From: Nitrospira sp. | GTDB taxonomy: Bacteria > Nitrospirota > Nitrospiria > Nitrospirales > Nitrospiraceae | Reading direction: 5' to 3' | Assembly: GCA_024330965.1 (NCBI GenBank) | Contig: JANDJL010000005.1 | Span: 1 to 64,000, forward strand | DNA: 64,000 nt | Shown here: piece by piece, positions 51,721-61,290 of the stretch | Position numbering within the stretch: the first letter of the stretch is position 1 | Layout of the letters: each line of letters opens with the position of its first letter | Translations under genes and position numbers: made by a program | Notes under the pieces: model-generated | Told to the model about the DNA's origin: nothing | Database searches by the model: none | Seen by the model: only the letters and a program-made list of their open reading frames with translations

Positions 51721-52932
51721 GTGAACGACCTCATCCGGTACGTGACGCCATCCCTTGTTCTCTTCTGGGTCCTGTTCTCTTTTCCATCCCTCTATGCGCA
51801 AGAAGCCGAGCTTCCGTCCCAAGAGAAACCCACGTTGGAGCGTGAGCCCTCGGCGTTTCTTCTACACTCTTCGAGTGGTTGGCGGTATGGGGCTTATCTG
51901 GATGTCGGGGCCATTGTGAACTTCAATTTTCCGGACCACGATCGCTGGCGCAACCGCTCCACCGCCGCTCGACATAATCAGCCCGCTCCCAACATGGTGG
52001 TGGCCTACGCACGCAAAGAAGTGACTGCCTCGTCGCGATGGGGTGTGGAGCTGGGTGTACAGGGCGGCTATGACACAGTGGAGTTCGCCTTTCTTCCCGG
52101 AGAAAAAAAGGTGGACGGAGCGGACGCCTTGCGGCACGTTCATCGGGCCAATGTGTCCTATCTCGCGCCGATAGGCAACGGCGTGCTTGTGACGGCCGGA
52201 TTGTTCGAGAGTCTGATGGGATATGAGTCGCTCTCTGCGAAGGACAACGCCAATTACACCCGCTCATGGACCGCCGATTATTCTCCCTACATGATGTTCG
52301 GTTTCAACGTGCTCTACCCGGTGAACGACCGGCTGACTGTCTCGCCTTTTGTGATCAATCGATACGCTCATCTCTCCTACACGGTCTCGCAGCCCTCGTA
52401 TGGTGTGAGATGGTCCTGCCGGCTCAGTTCGCGTCTGACCGCCAGGCAGACTCTCTACGGGGGGCCTGATCAAACGGATGCCTCGCTGGAATTTTGGCGG
52501 CTCTATGCGAACCACATCGTGGAGTGGAACAATGACGGCCTGACCCTTGCGGTGTCCTACGACATTGGAACGGAGAACATCGCGCATCGTCCCGGCAGTC
52601 CGCGCGCCTTCGTCATGGGCGGCAATCTCACGGTGCGGTGGCAGGTTGCCGACTCGTGGGCCCTGGCACTTCGTCCCGAATTTTACTGGGATCGCAACGG
52701 ACGGTGGACCGGTTCGGAGCAATTCGTCAAAGCGGTCACGTCGACGATCGAATACCAATTCCCATCCCGCTGGATCACAGCCAAAGTCAGACTGGAGCAT
52801 CGCTACGACAACTCAACTGGTGCAGGAGGAGGATTTTTTAGAAGTGGAGAAGCGGCTCCCGGTGTTCCCCGACTTGCTGCCGGGCAGCATCTGTTTGTGT
52901 TCGGTCTGTTGCTGGCGTTCGATTCGCCGTAA
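51721..52932 (+). CDS. Outer-membrane beta-barrel protein
   Basis: A 403-residue protein with a signal peptide (about 1-22, ending FPSLYAQ) and alternating hydrophobic/aromatic strands throughout: YGAYLDVGAIVNFNFPDHD, WGVELGVQGGYDTVEFAFLPGEKK, YSPYMMFGFNVLYPVNDRLTVSPFVINRY, LTLAVSYDIG and a terminal HLFVFGLLLAFDSP. It fits the outer-membrane porin-like proteins of the BBP2-type that form single barrels; transported substrate unknown. GTG at 51721 is chosen because it begins the signal peptide; the frame to 51598 is shadow sequence inside the previous gene. Confidence 0.78.
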   Translation: MNDLIRYVTPSLVLFWVLFSFPSLYAQEAELPSQEKPTLEREPSAFLLHSSSGWRYGAYLDVGAIVNFNFPDHDRWRNRSTAARHNQPAPNMVVAYARKEVTASSRWGVELGVQGGYDTVEFAFLPGEKKVDGADALRHVHRANVSYLAPIGNGVLVTAGLFESLMGYESLSAKDNANYTRSWTADYSPYMMFGFNVLYPVNDRLTVSPFVINRYAHLSYTVSQPSYGVRWSCRLSSRLTARQTLYGGPDQTDASLEFWRLYANHIVEWNNDGLTLAVSYDIGTENIAHRPGSPRAFVMGGNLTVRWQVADSWALALRPEFYWDRNGRWTGSEQFVKAVTSTIEYQFPSRWITAKVRLEHRYDNSTGAGGGFFRSGEAAPGVPRLAAGQHLFVFGLLLAFDSP

Positions 52933-53070
52933 GGGGATCATAGACCGTGGTCGTCGGCAGGGGCCATTGGGCCATTGGGATGGATGTCCAAACCCGTCTT
53001 CACTGTTTTGAATTTTAATTTTAAGGTGAGCGAACCGGTTGCAAGCACGAATCGGTTTGCGCGAGCCGTC

Positions 53071-53559
53071 TTATTCAACAATCGGCAGGATGCGATCGGC
53101 GATGGCCTGCACGATGCCTTCTTGATCGGTCTTTTTTGTGAGGCCACCCACACTCAGATGGTAGCCGTGATGACCTGGCGCTTGGATGGTGGCGCTGACC
53201 TCGACCTGGTCGCCTTCTTCAACGTCTGGATCCCTGACAACCGGCATGCCGCAGAATCCCAACATGGCGACGGGGATGCCGGCGGTTTCATCTTCAAGGC
53301 GAAACAGGTACGCGCCGTAACAGATCGTCTCATCCGGACGCTTGTACGGATCAAGAGGGACGACATCCCGGACGGTGCCGCGCATGGTGACGTGGCGCAA
53401 ATGATAGGCTTGTGGGTCTTCGACAATCTGTCGGATGCTCACGAGCTCGTCGGCCCACAGGGGACAGAGTAGACCCGCCAAACCGGAGAACAGCAAGAAT
53501 AGAACGATCCGGTCATGACCGTGCATGGGGGATCCGCTACAAATCACGAGAGCGGCCAT
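53071..53559 (-). CDS. Periplasmic OB-fold-like hypothetical protein
   Basis: A 162-residue protein with a hydrophobic signal segment (about 16-37, IVLFLLFSGLAGLLCPLWA). The mature part has ISIRQIVEDP-type start and YHLRHVTMRGTVRDVVPLDPYKR, YGAYLFRLEDETAGIPVAML and EEGDQVEVSATIQAPGHH. This beta-rich pattern is typical of small OB-fold proteins that bind metals, peptides or nucleic acids outside the cytoplasm. GAAGG precedes the ATG at 53559. Upstream in-frame sequence to 53940 overlaps the divergent M20 gene and is not used. Confidence 0.68.
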   Translation of the reverse strand: MAALVICSGSPMHGHDRIVLFLLFSGLAGLLCPLWADELVSIRQIVEDPQAYHLRHVTMRGTVRDVVPLDPYKRPDETICYGAYLFRLEDETAGIPVAMLGFCGMPVVRDPDVEEGDQVEVSATIQAPGHHGYHLSVGGLTKKTDQEGIVQAIADRILPIVE

Positions 53560-53676
53560 TCTATCACCCTTCTTGTGGAAAGGTCGTGATCGCGCTTTTT
53601 CTAGGCACAGGGGCCGGCTATAATCCGCCTTTCCGGATGACTCACCTGGAGATCTTGAGGAAGGAGGAGTGGTGGA

Positions 53677-55128
53677 ATGATCGATGAACGACGGGTTACG
53701 TCTTTCGTCAACGCTGTTCGTCCCCGCTACGAAGATTTGTTGGCGCAGATGGTGCAGGTCCCATCGATCAGCATGGACCCCTCCCGCGCCGGCGACATAA
53801 GGCGGATGGCCGAGCTTGCCTCGAATTGTTTGACCGAGTTGGGAGCGGAAGCGACCATCGTCGAGACAGGAGGATATCCTCTTGTGTCTGGAGGCTGGAC
53901 CTTGGGAGCGCAGTACCCCACTGTGACTGTCTACAATCATCTAGACGTGCAGCCGGCACAGGAGCCTGAGTGGAAGAGGGAACCGTTTGCGTTCAAGAAG
54001 GAAGACGGCATTTATCATGGCCGGGGCGCGACGGACGACAAAGGACCGGCCCTGTCGGCGTTGTTTGGTGCGTTCTGCGCGATCGACCAGGGGGTGCCGA
54101 TCAATATTCGATTTGTTTGGGAACTTGAAGAGGAGATCGGGAGCCCGCATTTTGCTGCGGGCCTTAAGAACCGAGCGGCCGTTCCCCGTCCCGACTCTGT
54201 GGTGGTGTCGGATACGATCTGGATTGCGAAGGGCCGGCCTGCTGTCCCCTATGGATTACGGGGATTGGTTGGGGCCCGATTGACCCTTCGCACGGGGAGC
54301 AAAGATGCCCATTCGGGGCTTGCGGGAGGGGCGGCGCGTAATCCCTTGGCCGAGTTGATGGAGGTGGTGGGCGGATGTGTCGATGCCAAAACCGGCAAGG
54401 TGAAGATTCCGGGCTTTTATGATGATGTGGTCGAGCCGACCAACGAAGAACTTAAGAGCTTTCTCAGATCGGGATTCCAGGTCGATCGGTTCAAAGCAGC
54501 CTATGGATTCCGATCCATCCGCACGAACGATCCCACTGAGGTGATGCGTCGGATCTGGACCATGCCGACATTCGAAGTCCATGGCCTCAGTGGGGGGTAC
54601 CAAGGCAGCGGCATCAAGACCGTGGTCCCAAGTTATGGGGAGTTGAAGGTCAGTATGCGCCTGGTGCCGAATCAAGTTCCAGAGACCGTGTTTGCTCTTT
54701 TGAAGAGGCATATCGCCCGGCTCAATCCGGATGTCAAGGTCGAGCGGGAAGGGGTCTTGCGGCCATTTCGTGGATCGTTGCAAGGACCTTACGTTGAGGC
54801 GATCAAACGGGCAATGACAAAGGGATTCGGTAAGGAGCCGGCCTTTGTCCGAGAGGGGGGGTCTATCGGAGCAGTGGTCACAATGCAACAGACGTGGCGT
54901 GTGCCGATTCTCTTCATGGGGCTAAGCCTGCCGGAGCATGGGTACCATGCGCCGAATGAGTATTTCGACTGGGGCCAAGCGTCTGGAGGCATACAAGCCT
55001 TCGCTCATTACTTTTCGGATCTGGCGAGCATGGGGAAAGGCGGCTGGGAAGAAAGTCGGCGGAAAGGGGGCAGTTCAAACACAAAAAAGAAAAGGCGGTC
55101 CATTTTTGACCGGACTGTTCAAACTTGA
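53677..55128 (+). CDS. M20-family metallopeptidase (dipeptidase)
   Basis: A cytoplasmic zinc dipeptidase/amidohydrolase of 483 aa. Metal-site motifs: VTVYNHLDVQPA (H-x-D), YHGRGATDDKGP (Asp), WELEEEIGSPHF (catalytic Glu and ligand Glu), DSVVVSDT (Asp) and the terminal LPEHGYHAPNEYFDW (His). The lid/dimerisation domain occupies about 195-390. The unusual basic C-terminal tail (RRKGGSSNTKKKRRSIFDRTVQT) is probably disordered. AAGGAGGAG lies close upstream of the ATG at 53677, a good ribosome site. It likely hydrolyses dipeptides for recycling. Confidence 0.92.
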   Translation: MIDERRVTSFVNAVRPRYEDLLAQMVQVPSISMDPSRAGDIRRMAELASNCLTELGAEATIVETGGYPLVSGGWTLGAQYPTVTVYNHLDVQPAQEPEWKREPFAFKKEDGIYHGRGATDDKGPALSALFGAFCAIDQGVPINIRFVWELEEEIGSPHFAAGLKNRAAVPRPDSVVVSDTIWIAKGRPAVPYGLRGLVGARLTLRTGSKDAHSGLAGGAARNPLAELMEVVGGCVDAKTGKVKIPGFYDDVVEPTNEELKSFLRSGFQVDRFKAAYGFRSIRTNDPTEVMRRIWTMPTFEVHGLSGGYQGSGIKTVVPSYGELKVSMRLVPNQVPETVFALLKRHIARLNPDVKVEREGVLRPFRGSLQGPYVEAIKRAMTKGFGKEPAFVREGGSIGAVVTMQQTWRVPILFMGLSLPEHGYHAPNEYFDWGQASGGIQAFAHYFSDLASMGKGGWEESRRKGGSSNTKKKRRSIFDRTVQT

Positions 55129-55247
55129 AGTGAAAAACAGACAATCGTTGTCACCCGCGACGGTTGGTATTGGGGGCCAAGATTCTAACAGTTTGACAAA
55201 CAATGATTTATACATGTCCTGTCTTTATCTTTAATGGAGGGGCACGG

Positions 55248-55322
55248 ATGTTGCTCAACTTTCGATTAGGGAGTGTTGGACGCCCAACAAGGGAGTCAAG
55301 CACCGTCTCGTATGGGCTGTAA
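55248..55322 (+). CDS. Possible 24-codon leader peptide upstream of cutA
   Basis: ATG at 55248, GGAGG 7-11 nt upstream, opens MLLNFRLGSVGRPTRESSTV and stops at TAA 55320-55322, 26 nt before the cutA start. The good ribosome site is the only support. The upstream AT-rich stretch (55190-55230) may hold the promoter. Confidence 0.3.
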   Translation: MLLNFRLGSVGRPTRESSTVSYGL

Positions 55323-55348
55323 GGATTTATGTTATAAGACGATCCTAA

Positions 55349-55684
55349 ATGAACAGTGAACATACAGAAGCAGAAGTGTTGGTTGTTATGGTAACGGCGC
55401 CCAATCAACAGGAAGCTGATCGGCTTGCCGAACAGATGGTGCAAGAACGTCATGCTGCCTGCGCGACAACGGTCGCCCGAGTGCAATCTGTCTATTGGTG
55501 GGAAGGGAAGGTGGTGAAGGAACAAGAGGCCCTTCTCTTCTTGAAAACGACGGAGGACAAGTTCCCCTCGCTCCAAGAGGCGATTCTGAAAGCCCATCCC
55601 TACAAGGTGCCAGAAATTCTCGCATTACCAGTAAAAGATGGATTGCCACAGTATCTTGAGTGGGTGAGGAAAGAAACCTCCTAG
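55349..55684 (+). CDS. cutA: CutA family protein
   Basis: A 111-residue trimeric PII-fold protein of the CutA1 family, linked to divalent cation (copper) tolerance in E. coli; broader roles are uncertain. Motifs: VMVTAPNQQEADRLAEQMVQERHAACATTV (Cys in AAC), SVYWWEGKVVKEQEALLFLKTTEDKF, and HPYKVPEILALPV (HPY and EI). Standard length. No ribosome site is obvious; TATAAG 10 nt upstream may mark a near-leaderless promoter. The M23 gene follows with its own promoter. Confidence 0.93.
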   Translation: MNSEHTEAEVLVVMVTAPNQQEADRLAEQMVQERHAACATTVARVQSVYWWEGKVVKEQEALLFLKTTEDKFPSLQEAILKAHPYKVPEILALPVKDGLPQYLEWVRKETS

Positions 55685-55754
55685 ATGGTGGGGGATCGCA
55701 CTGGATGTGAGCATGGATCGTAAGTTCTTTCGCTCGAATACCGATAAAGAAGGG

Positions 55755-55783
55755 TTGACCCAAGGGAACGGGATGGGTAGACT
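55755..55783 (+). promoter_or_regulatory. Sigma-70 promoter of the M23 peptidase gene
   Basis: TTGACC (55755-55760), 17-nt spacer, TAGACT (55778-55783). Predicted start about 55790 gives a roughly 44-nt leader with a normal GAAGGAG ribosome site before the ATG at 55834. Confidence 0.5.
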
Positions 55784-55833
55784 GACGCCGCTCCTAGCGA
55801 CTGGGTCACCACGAGCATGAAGGAGTAAATACC

Positions 55834-56865
55834 ATGCCTCAGACAAGCAGCCATGAAAGTAGCGAGACGTATACCGTTGTCATCTTCCGTGGATCAACGG
55901 CGAAGCCCATCAGATTGAACTTTCCCAGAAAACTGGTTCGGAACCTTACCATCGCCTGTTGTGTGCTTCTCCTAGCCGATTTTCTCGTCATCTCTCACTA
56001 CGTCATGAGGACCAGGGAGGTCTGGGAGTTGGCGGCATTCCGCGCTGAGGCCATGAGTGCTCGAGAACAGACGGCAGCCTTTTCCTCTGCCGTTGAAGAC
56101 CTCAAGAAACGACTGGTTGCCATGAAAGAGGTCAATCAACGTCTCCGAGTGATGCTCGGCATCGAAGTTCCCCAGACAGGGGATCTGGTCAATGGACGAG
56201 GCGGGGAAGACGTTCCCCTGCCTGAAGGGAACCAGTCAATGGGTGGGGGGACGTCGGAAGCTGGGGACCAGGCGATTGAGACACTGCGGAATACTCCGGA
56301 GGGAGATGACAAGCACAACCATTCTGCTGCAATCGACACTGAGCACCTGGAGAACAGCCGTCTTGCCGCCTCTGTGAAGGAGAGTTTGGAATGGCTGTCC
56401 AAGGAAGCGACCGTTCAAGAGCAAATTTTGAGCGAGTTGTCTCAGGCGGCCGAGCATCGATCGTCTCGCTGGGCTGCGACGCCCTCGATCTGGCCGGTCA
56501 AGGGGTGGGTGACCTCGGGATTTGGCCCGCGCATTTCTCCTTTCACCGAGAAGCTGAGTTGGCATGATGGACTCGATATTGGAGCCGCCCCCAATACCCC
56601 TGTTCAAGCGACGGCTCAGGGAAGAGTCATCTTGGCGGCATACGATCCGAAGCTTGGCAATATCGTCAAGTTGGACCATGGGTTTGGAATCGAAACCTTG
56701 TACGGTCACTTGGCTAAGTCGCTCGTCAAGGAGGGGCAGCGGGTCAATCGCGGAGATGTGGTGGGGCTTGTGGGAAGCACTGGGTTATCGACGGGCCCCC
56801 ATTTGCACTACATGGTCAAGGTGAACGGTCAAGCCCTTGATCCACGCAAGTATATTTTAGAGTAG
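55834..56865 (+). CDS. M23 family peptidoglycan metallopeptidase
   Basis: A 343-residue inner-membrane-anchored protein: one transmembrane helix (about 32-54), a coiled-coil region (about 70-110), a linker, then a LytM/M23 domain (about 215-340). This has GWVTSGFGPRISPFTEKLSWHDGLDIGAAPNTPVQATAQGRV (His and Asp zinc ligands) and TGPHLHYMVKVNGQALDPRKYI (HLH). All zinc ligands are present, so it may be a true endopeptidase rather than an EnvC/NlpD-type activator. The architecture resembles MepM/Csd1-like cell-shape enzymes. Confidence 0.9.
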   Translation: MPQTSSHESSETYTVVIFRGSTAKPIRLNFPRKLVRNLTIACCVLLLADFLVISHYVMRTREVWELAAFRAEAMSAREQTAAFSSAVEDLKKRLVAMKEVNQRLRVMLGIEVPQTGDLVNGRGGEDVPLPEGNQSMGGGTSEAGDQAIETLRNTPEGDDKHNHSAAIDTEHLENSRLAASVKESLEWLSKEATVQEQILSELSQAAEHRSSRWAATPSIWPVKGWVTSGFGPRISPFTEKLSWHDGLDIGAAPNTPVQATAQGRVILAAYDPKLGNIVKLDHGFGIETLYGHLAKSLVKEGQRVNRGDVVGLVGSTGLSTGPHLHYMVKVNGQALDPRKYILE

Positions 56866-57066
56866 CTCTACGACCGCTTGTTCCTGGTTCTCTCTGTTCT
56901 CTCTGACAGCAATGCTTTCTTCCCGTGTTGGGCCTGTTGCTGGGGACGAATAGAAGAAGAGGGCTCGCGTCCTAAACGAAGCGAATGATGTGGGCGACTC
57001 CTTCTCCGCAATGATCTCCCCCCTGAAATTCCTCTGTTTAAGTCTGTGCCATGGTAGACCAGCGAC

Positions 57067-58749
57067 ATGACCGATCTTGAAATCGCCAGATCGGTCAGGC
57101 CTCGGCCAGTGCAGGCCATTGCCCAAGATTTAGGGCTCTCTCCGGATGAAGTGATCCCCTACGGTCGGCTGAAGGCCAAGGTTTCGCTCCATGCTCTGGA
57201 ACGATTACGATCCAAGCGTGCGGGGCGATACATCCTTGTCACGGCCATCAATCCGACTCCGTTGGGAGAGGGGAAAACTACCACATCGATTGGCCTGACC
57301 ATGGGGCTGAACCGGCTGGGGTACCGGGCCGCTGTGACGCTCAGGCAGCCTTCCTTGGGACCGGTGTTTGGAGTGAAGGGTGGAGGAACCGGCGGGGGAT
57401 ATGCACAAGTGATTCCCATGGAGGACATCAATCTCCACTTGACCGGGGATGCGCACGCGGTGGCCGCTTCCCATAATCTGCTCTCAGCGTTTCTGGACAA
57501 TCATCTCTTCCACGGCAATGCCTGCGAGATCGATACGAATCGTATTTTCTGGCCTCGGGCCCTGGGGGTCAGTGACCGTGCGCTTCGAGAGATTCGGCTT
57601 GGAGAGGGAGCTGGGGGGCGAGCAGGCCGGTTTGTCATCACGGAGGCATCCGAGGTGATGGCGATATTGGCGTTGGCCGATAGCCTGAGGGACTTGAAAG
57701 AACGTCTTGGCCGTATTGTTGTAGGGGTGACGAAGTCCGGTGCCGCTGTGGTGGCGGAACAGCTTGGCTGCGTCGGTTCGATGGCGGTCTTGTTGAAAGA
57801 CGCGCTGGCTCCGAATCTGGTCCAAACGTTGGAAGGAACGCCGGCGTTTGTTCACACAGGGCCGTTTGGGAACATCGCGCACGGCAACTGTTCCGTGCTC
57901 TCCGACGCCATTGCCCTGCGATGCGCGGATTTTGTGGTGACCGAAGCGGGATTCGGGAGTGACTTGGGAGCCGAAAAGTTTTTCAACATCAAGTGTCGTG
58001 CGTCGGGGTTCAAACCGGATGCAGCGGTTGTTGTCGTGACCTTGCGGGCGTTGAAACTCCAGGGTGGGGCTGGTCCGGTCAAGGCCGGCGTGCCGTTGCC
58101 ACCTGATTTGACGGGACCCAACCAAAATGCCTTGGCAAAAGGGTTTGCCAACTTGAATCAGCACATTGCCAACGTGAAGGTACACGGAGTGCCGGTGGTC
58201 GTGGCGGTGAATGCGTTCAAAGACGATCCTCTGGCCGAATTGGAGTGGGTCCGTGAAGCGTCGATCAAGGCGGGAGCCGCTGAGGCGGCTGTGTCGACTC
58301 ATTGGGCGGATGGGGGCAGGGGGGCTGAGCAACTGGCGGCCGCGGTCGTCAAGGCCTGCGAGCAGCCGTCGCAGTTTCATCATCTCTACGAACTGGCCTG
58401 GCCGATTCGCAAGAAGATCGAGACCATCGCGATCACGATGTATGGAGCGGAGGGGGTCGTCTTTGAGCCGGAAGCGGAACGGCAAATGGAGAGGGCCGAG
58501 GCCCTGGGATTTGGAGGGTTGCCCATCTGCATGGCCAAAACGCCGTTTTCACTGTCTCACGATCCAAGCCTGAAAGGAAAGCCGACCGGCTTTATCGTTC
58601 CCATCAAAGAATTGCGAATTCTAGCCGGCGCCGGGTTTCTCACAGCCGTTTGTTCGGGGATTGAATTGATGCCGGGGTTACCAAAGAAGCCGGCGGGGGA
58701 ACGAATCGATCTGGATCCAGTCAGTGGAGAGATTGTCGGGCTTTCATAG
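57067..58749 (+). CDS. fhs: Formate--tetrahydrofolate ligase
   Basis: ATP-dependent synthesis of 10-formyl-THF, feeding C1 metabolism (560 aa). Motifs: ILVTAINPTPLGEGKTTTSIGL (P-loop), RQPSLGPVFGVKGGGTGGGYAQVIPMEDINLHLTGD, FVITEASEVMAILALA, TVLSDAIALR-type region and EAGFGSDLGAEKFFNIKCR, and LPICMAKTPFSLSHDP. Full length. It lies alone, with 201 bp upstream in which I see no clear promoter; a fixation or assimilation role for formate cannot be settled here. Confidence 0.96.
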   Translation: MTDLEIARSVRPRPVQAIAQDLGLSPDEVIPYGRLKAKVSLHALERLRSKRAGRYILVTAINPTPLGEGKTTTSIGLTMGLNRLGYRAAVTLRQPSLGPVFGVKGGGTGGGYAQVIPMEDINLHLTGDAHAVAASHNLLSAFLDNHLFHGNACEIDTNRIFWPRALGVSDRALREIRLGEGAGGRAGRFVITEASEVMAILALADSLRDLKERLGRIVVGVTKSGAAVVAEQLGCVGSMAVLLKDALAPNLVQTLEGTPAFVHTGPFGNIAHGNCSVLSDAIALRCADFVVTEAGFGSDLGAEKFFNIKCRASGFKPDAAVVVVTLRALKLQGGAGPVKAGVPLPPDLTGPNQNALAKGFANLNQHIANVKVHGVPVVVAVNAFKDDPLAELEWVREASIKAGAAEAAVSTHWADGGRGAEQLAAAVVKACEQPSQFHHLYELAWPIRKKIETIAITMYGAEGVVFEPEAERQMERAEALGFGGLPICMAKTPFSLSHDPSLKGKPTGFIVPIKELRILAGAGFLTAVCSGIELMPGLPKKPAGERIDLDPVSGEIVGLS

Positions 58750-58790
58750 AAAAGGACGTTCTCGACCGGATGTGACGCGGCAAGGCGCGC

Positions 58791-59660
58791 TCATGGGCCT
58801 CCCCGCTGTTTGAGGTAGCGGAGAAATTCGGAATCAGGGCTCATGACGAGCATGGATTTGTCCTTGAACGTGGCCTTGTACGCTTCCATCGAACGGGTAA
58901 ACTCAAAGAACTTGGGGTCTTGACGATAGGCTTCCGCATAGATGCGAAACGCCTTGGCATCGCCGCTTCCTCGTAGCTCTTCGGCTTCTTTATAGGCTTG
59001 GGCCAAGATGATTTCCCGATCCTTTTCTGCTTCGGACCTGATTTTTTGGGCCTCTTCGGCTCCTTCGGCTCGGTATTGCTTAGCCTGCCGTTCCCGCTCG
59101 GCCTGCATGCGGGCGAAGACCGCCTTTTCGTTTTGCTCGGGCAGGTCGGCTCGTTTGATCCGTACGTCCTGGATCTCAATCCCATAGACGGACGCCTTTT
59201 CGTTCGCTCGTTTGGATACCACCTGCATGATGTCCGCTCTCGTGCTGGAGACGATTTCCAAGAGATCGTGACGCCCTAACTCGACGCGCAGTTCGGAGTA
59301 GATGATGTCGTGCAACCGTTGCAAGGCGCCGCGCTGGCTTTGGAATGCCTGATAGACCTTCAAAGGATCGATAATGCGCCATTTGGCGAAATTATCGAGC
59401 AAGAGCGTTTTCTTGTCTTGGGTGATGACGTCTTGGGGGCTGGAGTCGTAATCCAAGAGCCGCTTGTCGAAATAGGTCACTTCTTGAACGAAAGGCATCT
59501 TGAAGTACAGGCCCGGCTCCGTGATGTTCCGTACCGGTTTGCCGAGTTGAACGACGATCGCGGTTTGGGTGATGTCCACGACGAAAAAGGGTGACGCCCC
59601 TAATACGATCAATGCCACGACAACTGCAATCAGCGCGATGATGATCCTTTGCATCGTCAT
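58791..59660 (-). CDS. hflC: Protease modulator HflC
   Basis: SPFH/band-7 membrane protein (289 aa) that with HflK encloses and modulates the FtsH protease. One N-terminal helix (about 8-28), then the SPFH domain with FVVDITQTAIVVQLGKPVRNITEPGLYFKMPF, YEIEI-type EIQDVRIKRADLP and a long helical region (MQAERERQAKQYRAEGAEEAQKIRSEAEKDREIILAQAYKEAEELRGSGDAKA) that forms the cage wall. Ends with FEFTRSMEAYKATFKDKSMLVMSPDSEF, typical of HflC. ATG overlaps the hflK stop by 4 nt. Confidence 0.93.
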   Translation of the reverse strand: MTMQRIIIALIAVVVALIVLGASPFFVVDITQTAIVVQLGKPVRNITEPGLYFKMPFVQEVTYFDKRLLDYDSSPQDVITQDKKTLLLDNFAKWRIIDPLKVYQAFQSQRGALQRLHDIIYSELRVELGRHDLLEIVSSTRADIMQVVSKRANEKASVYGIEIQDVRIKRADLPEQNEKAVFARMQAERERQAKQYRAEGAEEAQKIRSEAEKDREIILAQAYKEAEELRGSGDAKAFRIYAEAYRQDPKFFEFTRSMEAYKATFKDKSMLVMSPDSEFLRYLKQRGGP

Positions 59661-60715
59661 GGTTGCGTCTCCGTCGCTTCCGATTTTGGCGTTGGTTTGG
59701 TCAGGCGATCCAAGGGCAGATAGGGTAAGACGCGATCGCCGCCCTTTCCGTCGATGATGACCTTTTCCATGTTCGGGAGGATTTCTTCCATCGTTTCGAT
59801 GTAGATCCGCCTGCTGATCACGTCCTTCGCCTGCTGATATTCTTTGAGCGTGGCGAGGAATCGGTTGGCCTCGCCTTGGGCCCTGTTCACCCTGGCCTGT
59901 GCGTATCCCCTCGCACGGTTAACGAGCTCCGCCGCTTCTCCCTTGGCCCTGGGGATGATGTCGTTCCGATATCCTTGCGCCTGGTTGATCAGCTTTTCCC
60001 GGTCTTCCTTGGCGTTGGTCACGTCCTTGAACGCGGCCGCCACCGCTTCCGGCGGGTCCACGTCCTGGAGCTGAACGGCGGCGATCTGAACGCCGGCGTG
60101 ATAGTCGTCAAGAATGTTTTGAAGCAGAACCATAGTGCCTTGCTGAATTTCGGCCTTTCCGGTAGTGAGGGCCTCGTCGATTTTGCTTTTGCCGACCACT
60201 TCGCGCATCGCGGCCTCGGCGGCCTTCCCGATTGTCTCGTGAATATCCGCCACGTTGAACAGGTACTCGGTCGAATTTTTAATCTTGTACTGAACGATGA
60301 ACTCGACCGCGAGGATGTTCATGTCGCCCGTCAACATGAGCGCTTCCTGTGGGACCATCTGTTGCCGCCCTTGCGGATTGGTACGGAAGCCCACCTCGAC
60401 GCGGTGGAGTTTGGCCACTTTGGGCTGAAGGACGGTTTCGATCAGCGGAATCTTGAAGTGGGGCCCCGGTTCCACAGTGCGGACAGGAACCCCGAATCGT
60501 TTGACGACTCCCTCTTCGTCGGGGGCCACGATAAAGATACTCTGCCAGACCAGGAGGATCAGCAGAGCGGCGACGACGATGTTGACCATGCCGCCTGATG
60601 GAAGTTTGAATCCTCCTGGTGGAAACAAATTCTTCAGTTGCGCTCGGGCCTGCTTGAGGGCTTCTTCCAGCGGGTCTTGTCGTCGGCTCCAAGGATCTTT
60701 AGGGTCCCAGACCAT
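59657..60715 (-). CDS. hflK: Protease modulator HflK
   Basis: Partner of HflC (352 aa). A cytoplasmic N-terminal stretch with the family marker WDPKDPWSRRQDPLEEALKQ, a transmembrane helix (about 45-64), and the SPFH domain with FIVAPDEEGVVKRFGVPVRTVEPGPHFKIP. The HflK-specific FKDVTNAKEDREKLINQAQGYRNDIIPRAKGEAAE and RIYIETMEEILPNMEKVIID follow. The C-terminal tail is short. hflK-hflC are translationally coupled. A TTGACA at 60769-60774 on the minus strand could be the -35 of its promoter, but no good -10 follows. Confidence 0.94.
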   Translation of the reverse strand: MVWDPKDPWSRRQDPLEEALKQARAQLKNLFPPGGFKLPSGGMVNIVVAALLILLVWQSIFIVAPDEEGVVKRFGVPVRTVEPGPHFKIPLIETVLQPKVAKLHRVEVGFRTNPQGRQQMVPQEALMLTGDMNILAVEFIVQYKIKNSTEYLFNVADIHETIGKAAEAAMREVVGKSKIDEALTTGKAEIQQGTMVLLQNILDDYHAGVQIAAVQLQDVDPPEAVAAAFKDVTNAKEDREKLINQAQGYRNDIIPRAKGEAAELVNRARGYAQARVNRAQGEANRFLATLKEYQQAKDVISRRIYIETMEEILPNMEKVIIDGKGGDRVLPYLPLDRLTKPTPKSEATETQP

Positions 60716-61290
60716 AAAAGAAATCGCTCGCTCTGTCTCGTGGTGATGAGAGGAATTTAGGACGGTGTCAACTTAGCAGAAGGAAAGAAGCGGGGGCAAC
60801 CCTAAAACGCCAGGCCAAAGATCCGATTATGAGAGGCCAGCGAGATACGCCGATGCCGGGTCGTGTGACGATCCAGGCAAATGCCATGTCCAAAGGTGCA
60901 GCCCTCACTCCGTCACGTGCTGTTTTAGCAAGGTGATTCCAATGTATTGCCAGGTCCTCGGCGTGTCAAGAGCGTTGCACCATCGACACCAAGCCGCCGA
61001 AGATCGAGGTACGAATGGTACAGCCATGCTCTTGCCGATGAAGACCCGAACGCCGGCTCGGAGGATAGTTCACATCGTCCTTCATGAGGATGGCCGCTCA
61101 CCATCGGAATTCCACTGCCATAAGAGAGCGCGACAGGTGTCGATGCGCCATGGGATTCATTTGCGCTCATGAGCCAGGACAAGGCAACAGGTGAGGGATT
61201 TCACGGCGATTTCTGAGTCGGTCACGATCACCCCTGAACAGAATGGGGGCTGCATCGCCATCAAACTTGTCGGAGTCCTGGACGGAGCGG
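60716..61290. other. Intergenic region between hflK and arsS
   Basis: 575 bp with short, overlapping frames on both strands (for example 60925-61182 minus and 60933-61172 plus) that show no ribosome site, no known domain and no agreement in composition with neighbours. I see no RNA gene. It includes the 3' flank of the ars operon and the 5' flank of hflKC. Confidence 0.45.

Noticed and set aside
60925..61182. Opposed 85- and 79-codon frames between hflK and arsS
   Set aside because: Mutually overlapping on opposite strands with neither supported by motif or start signal.
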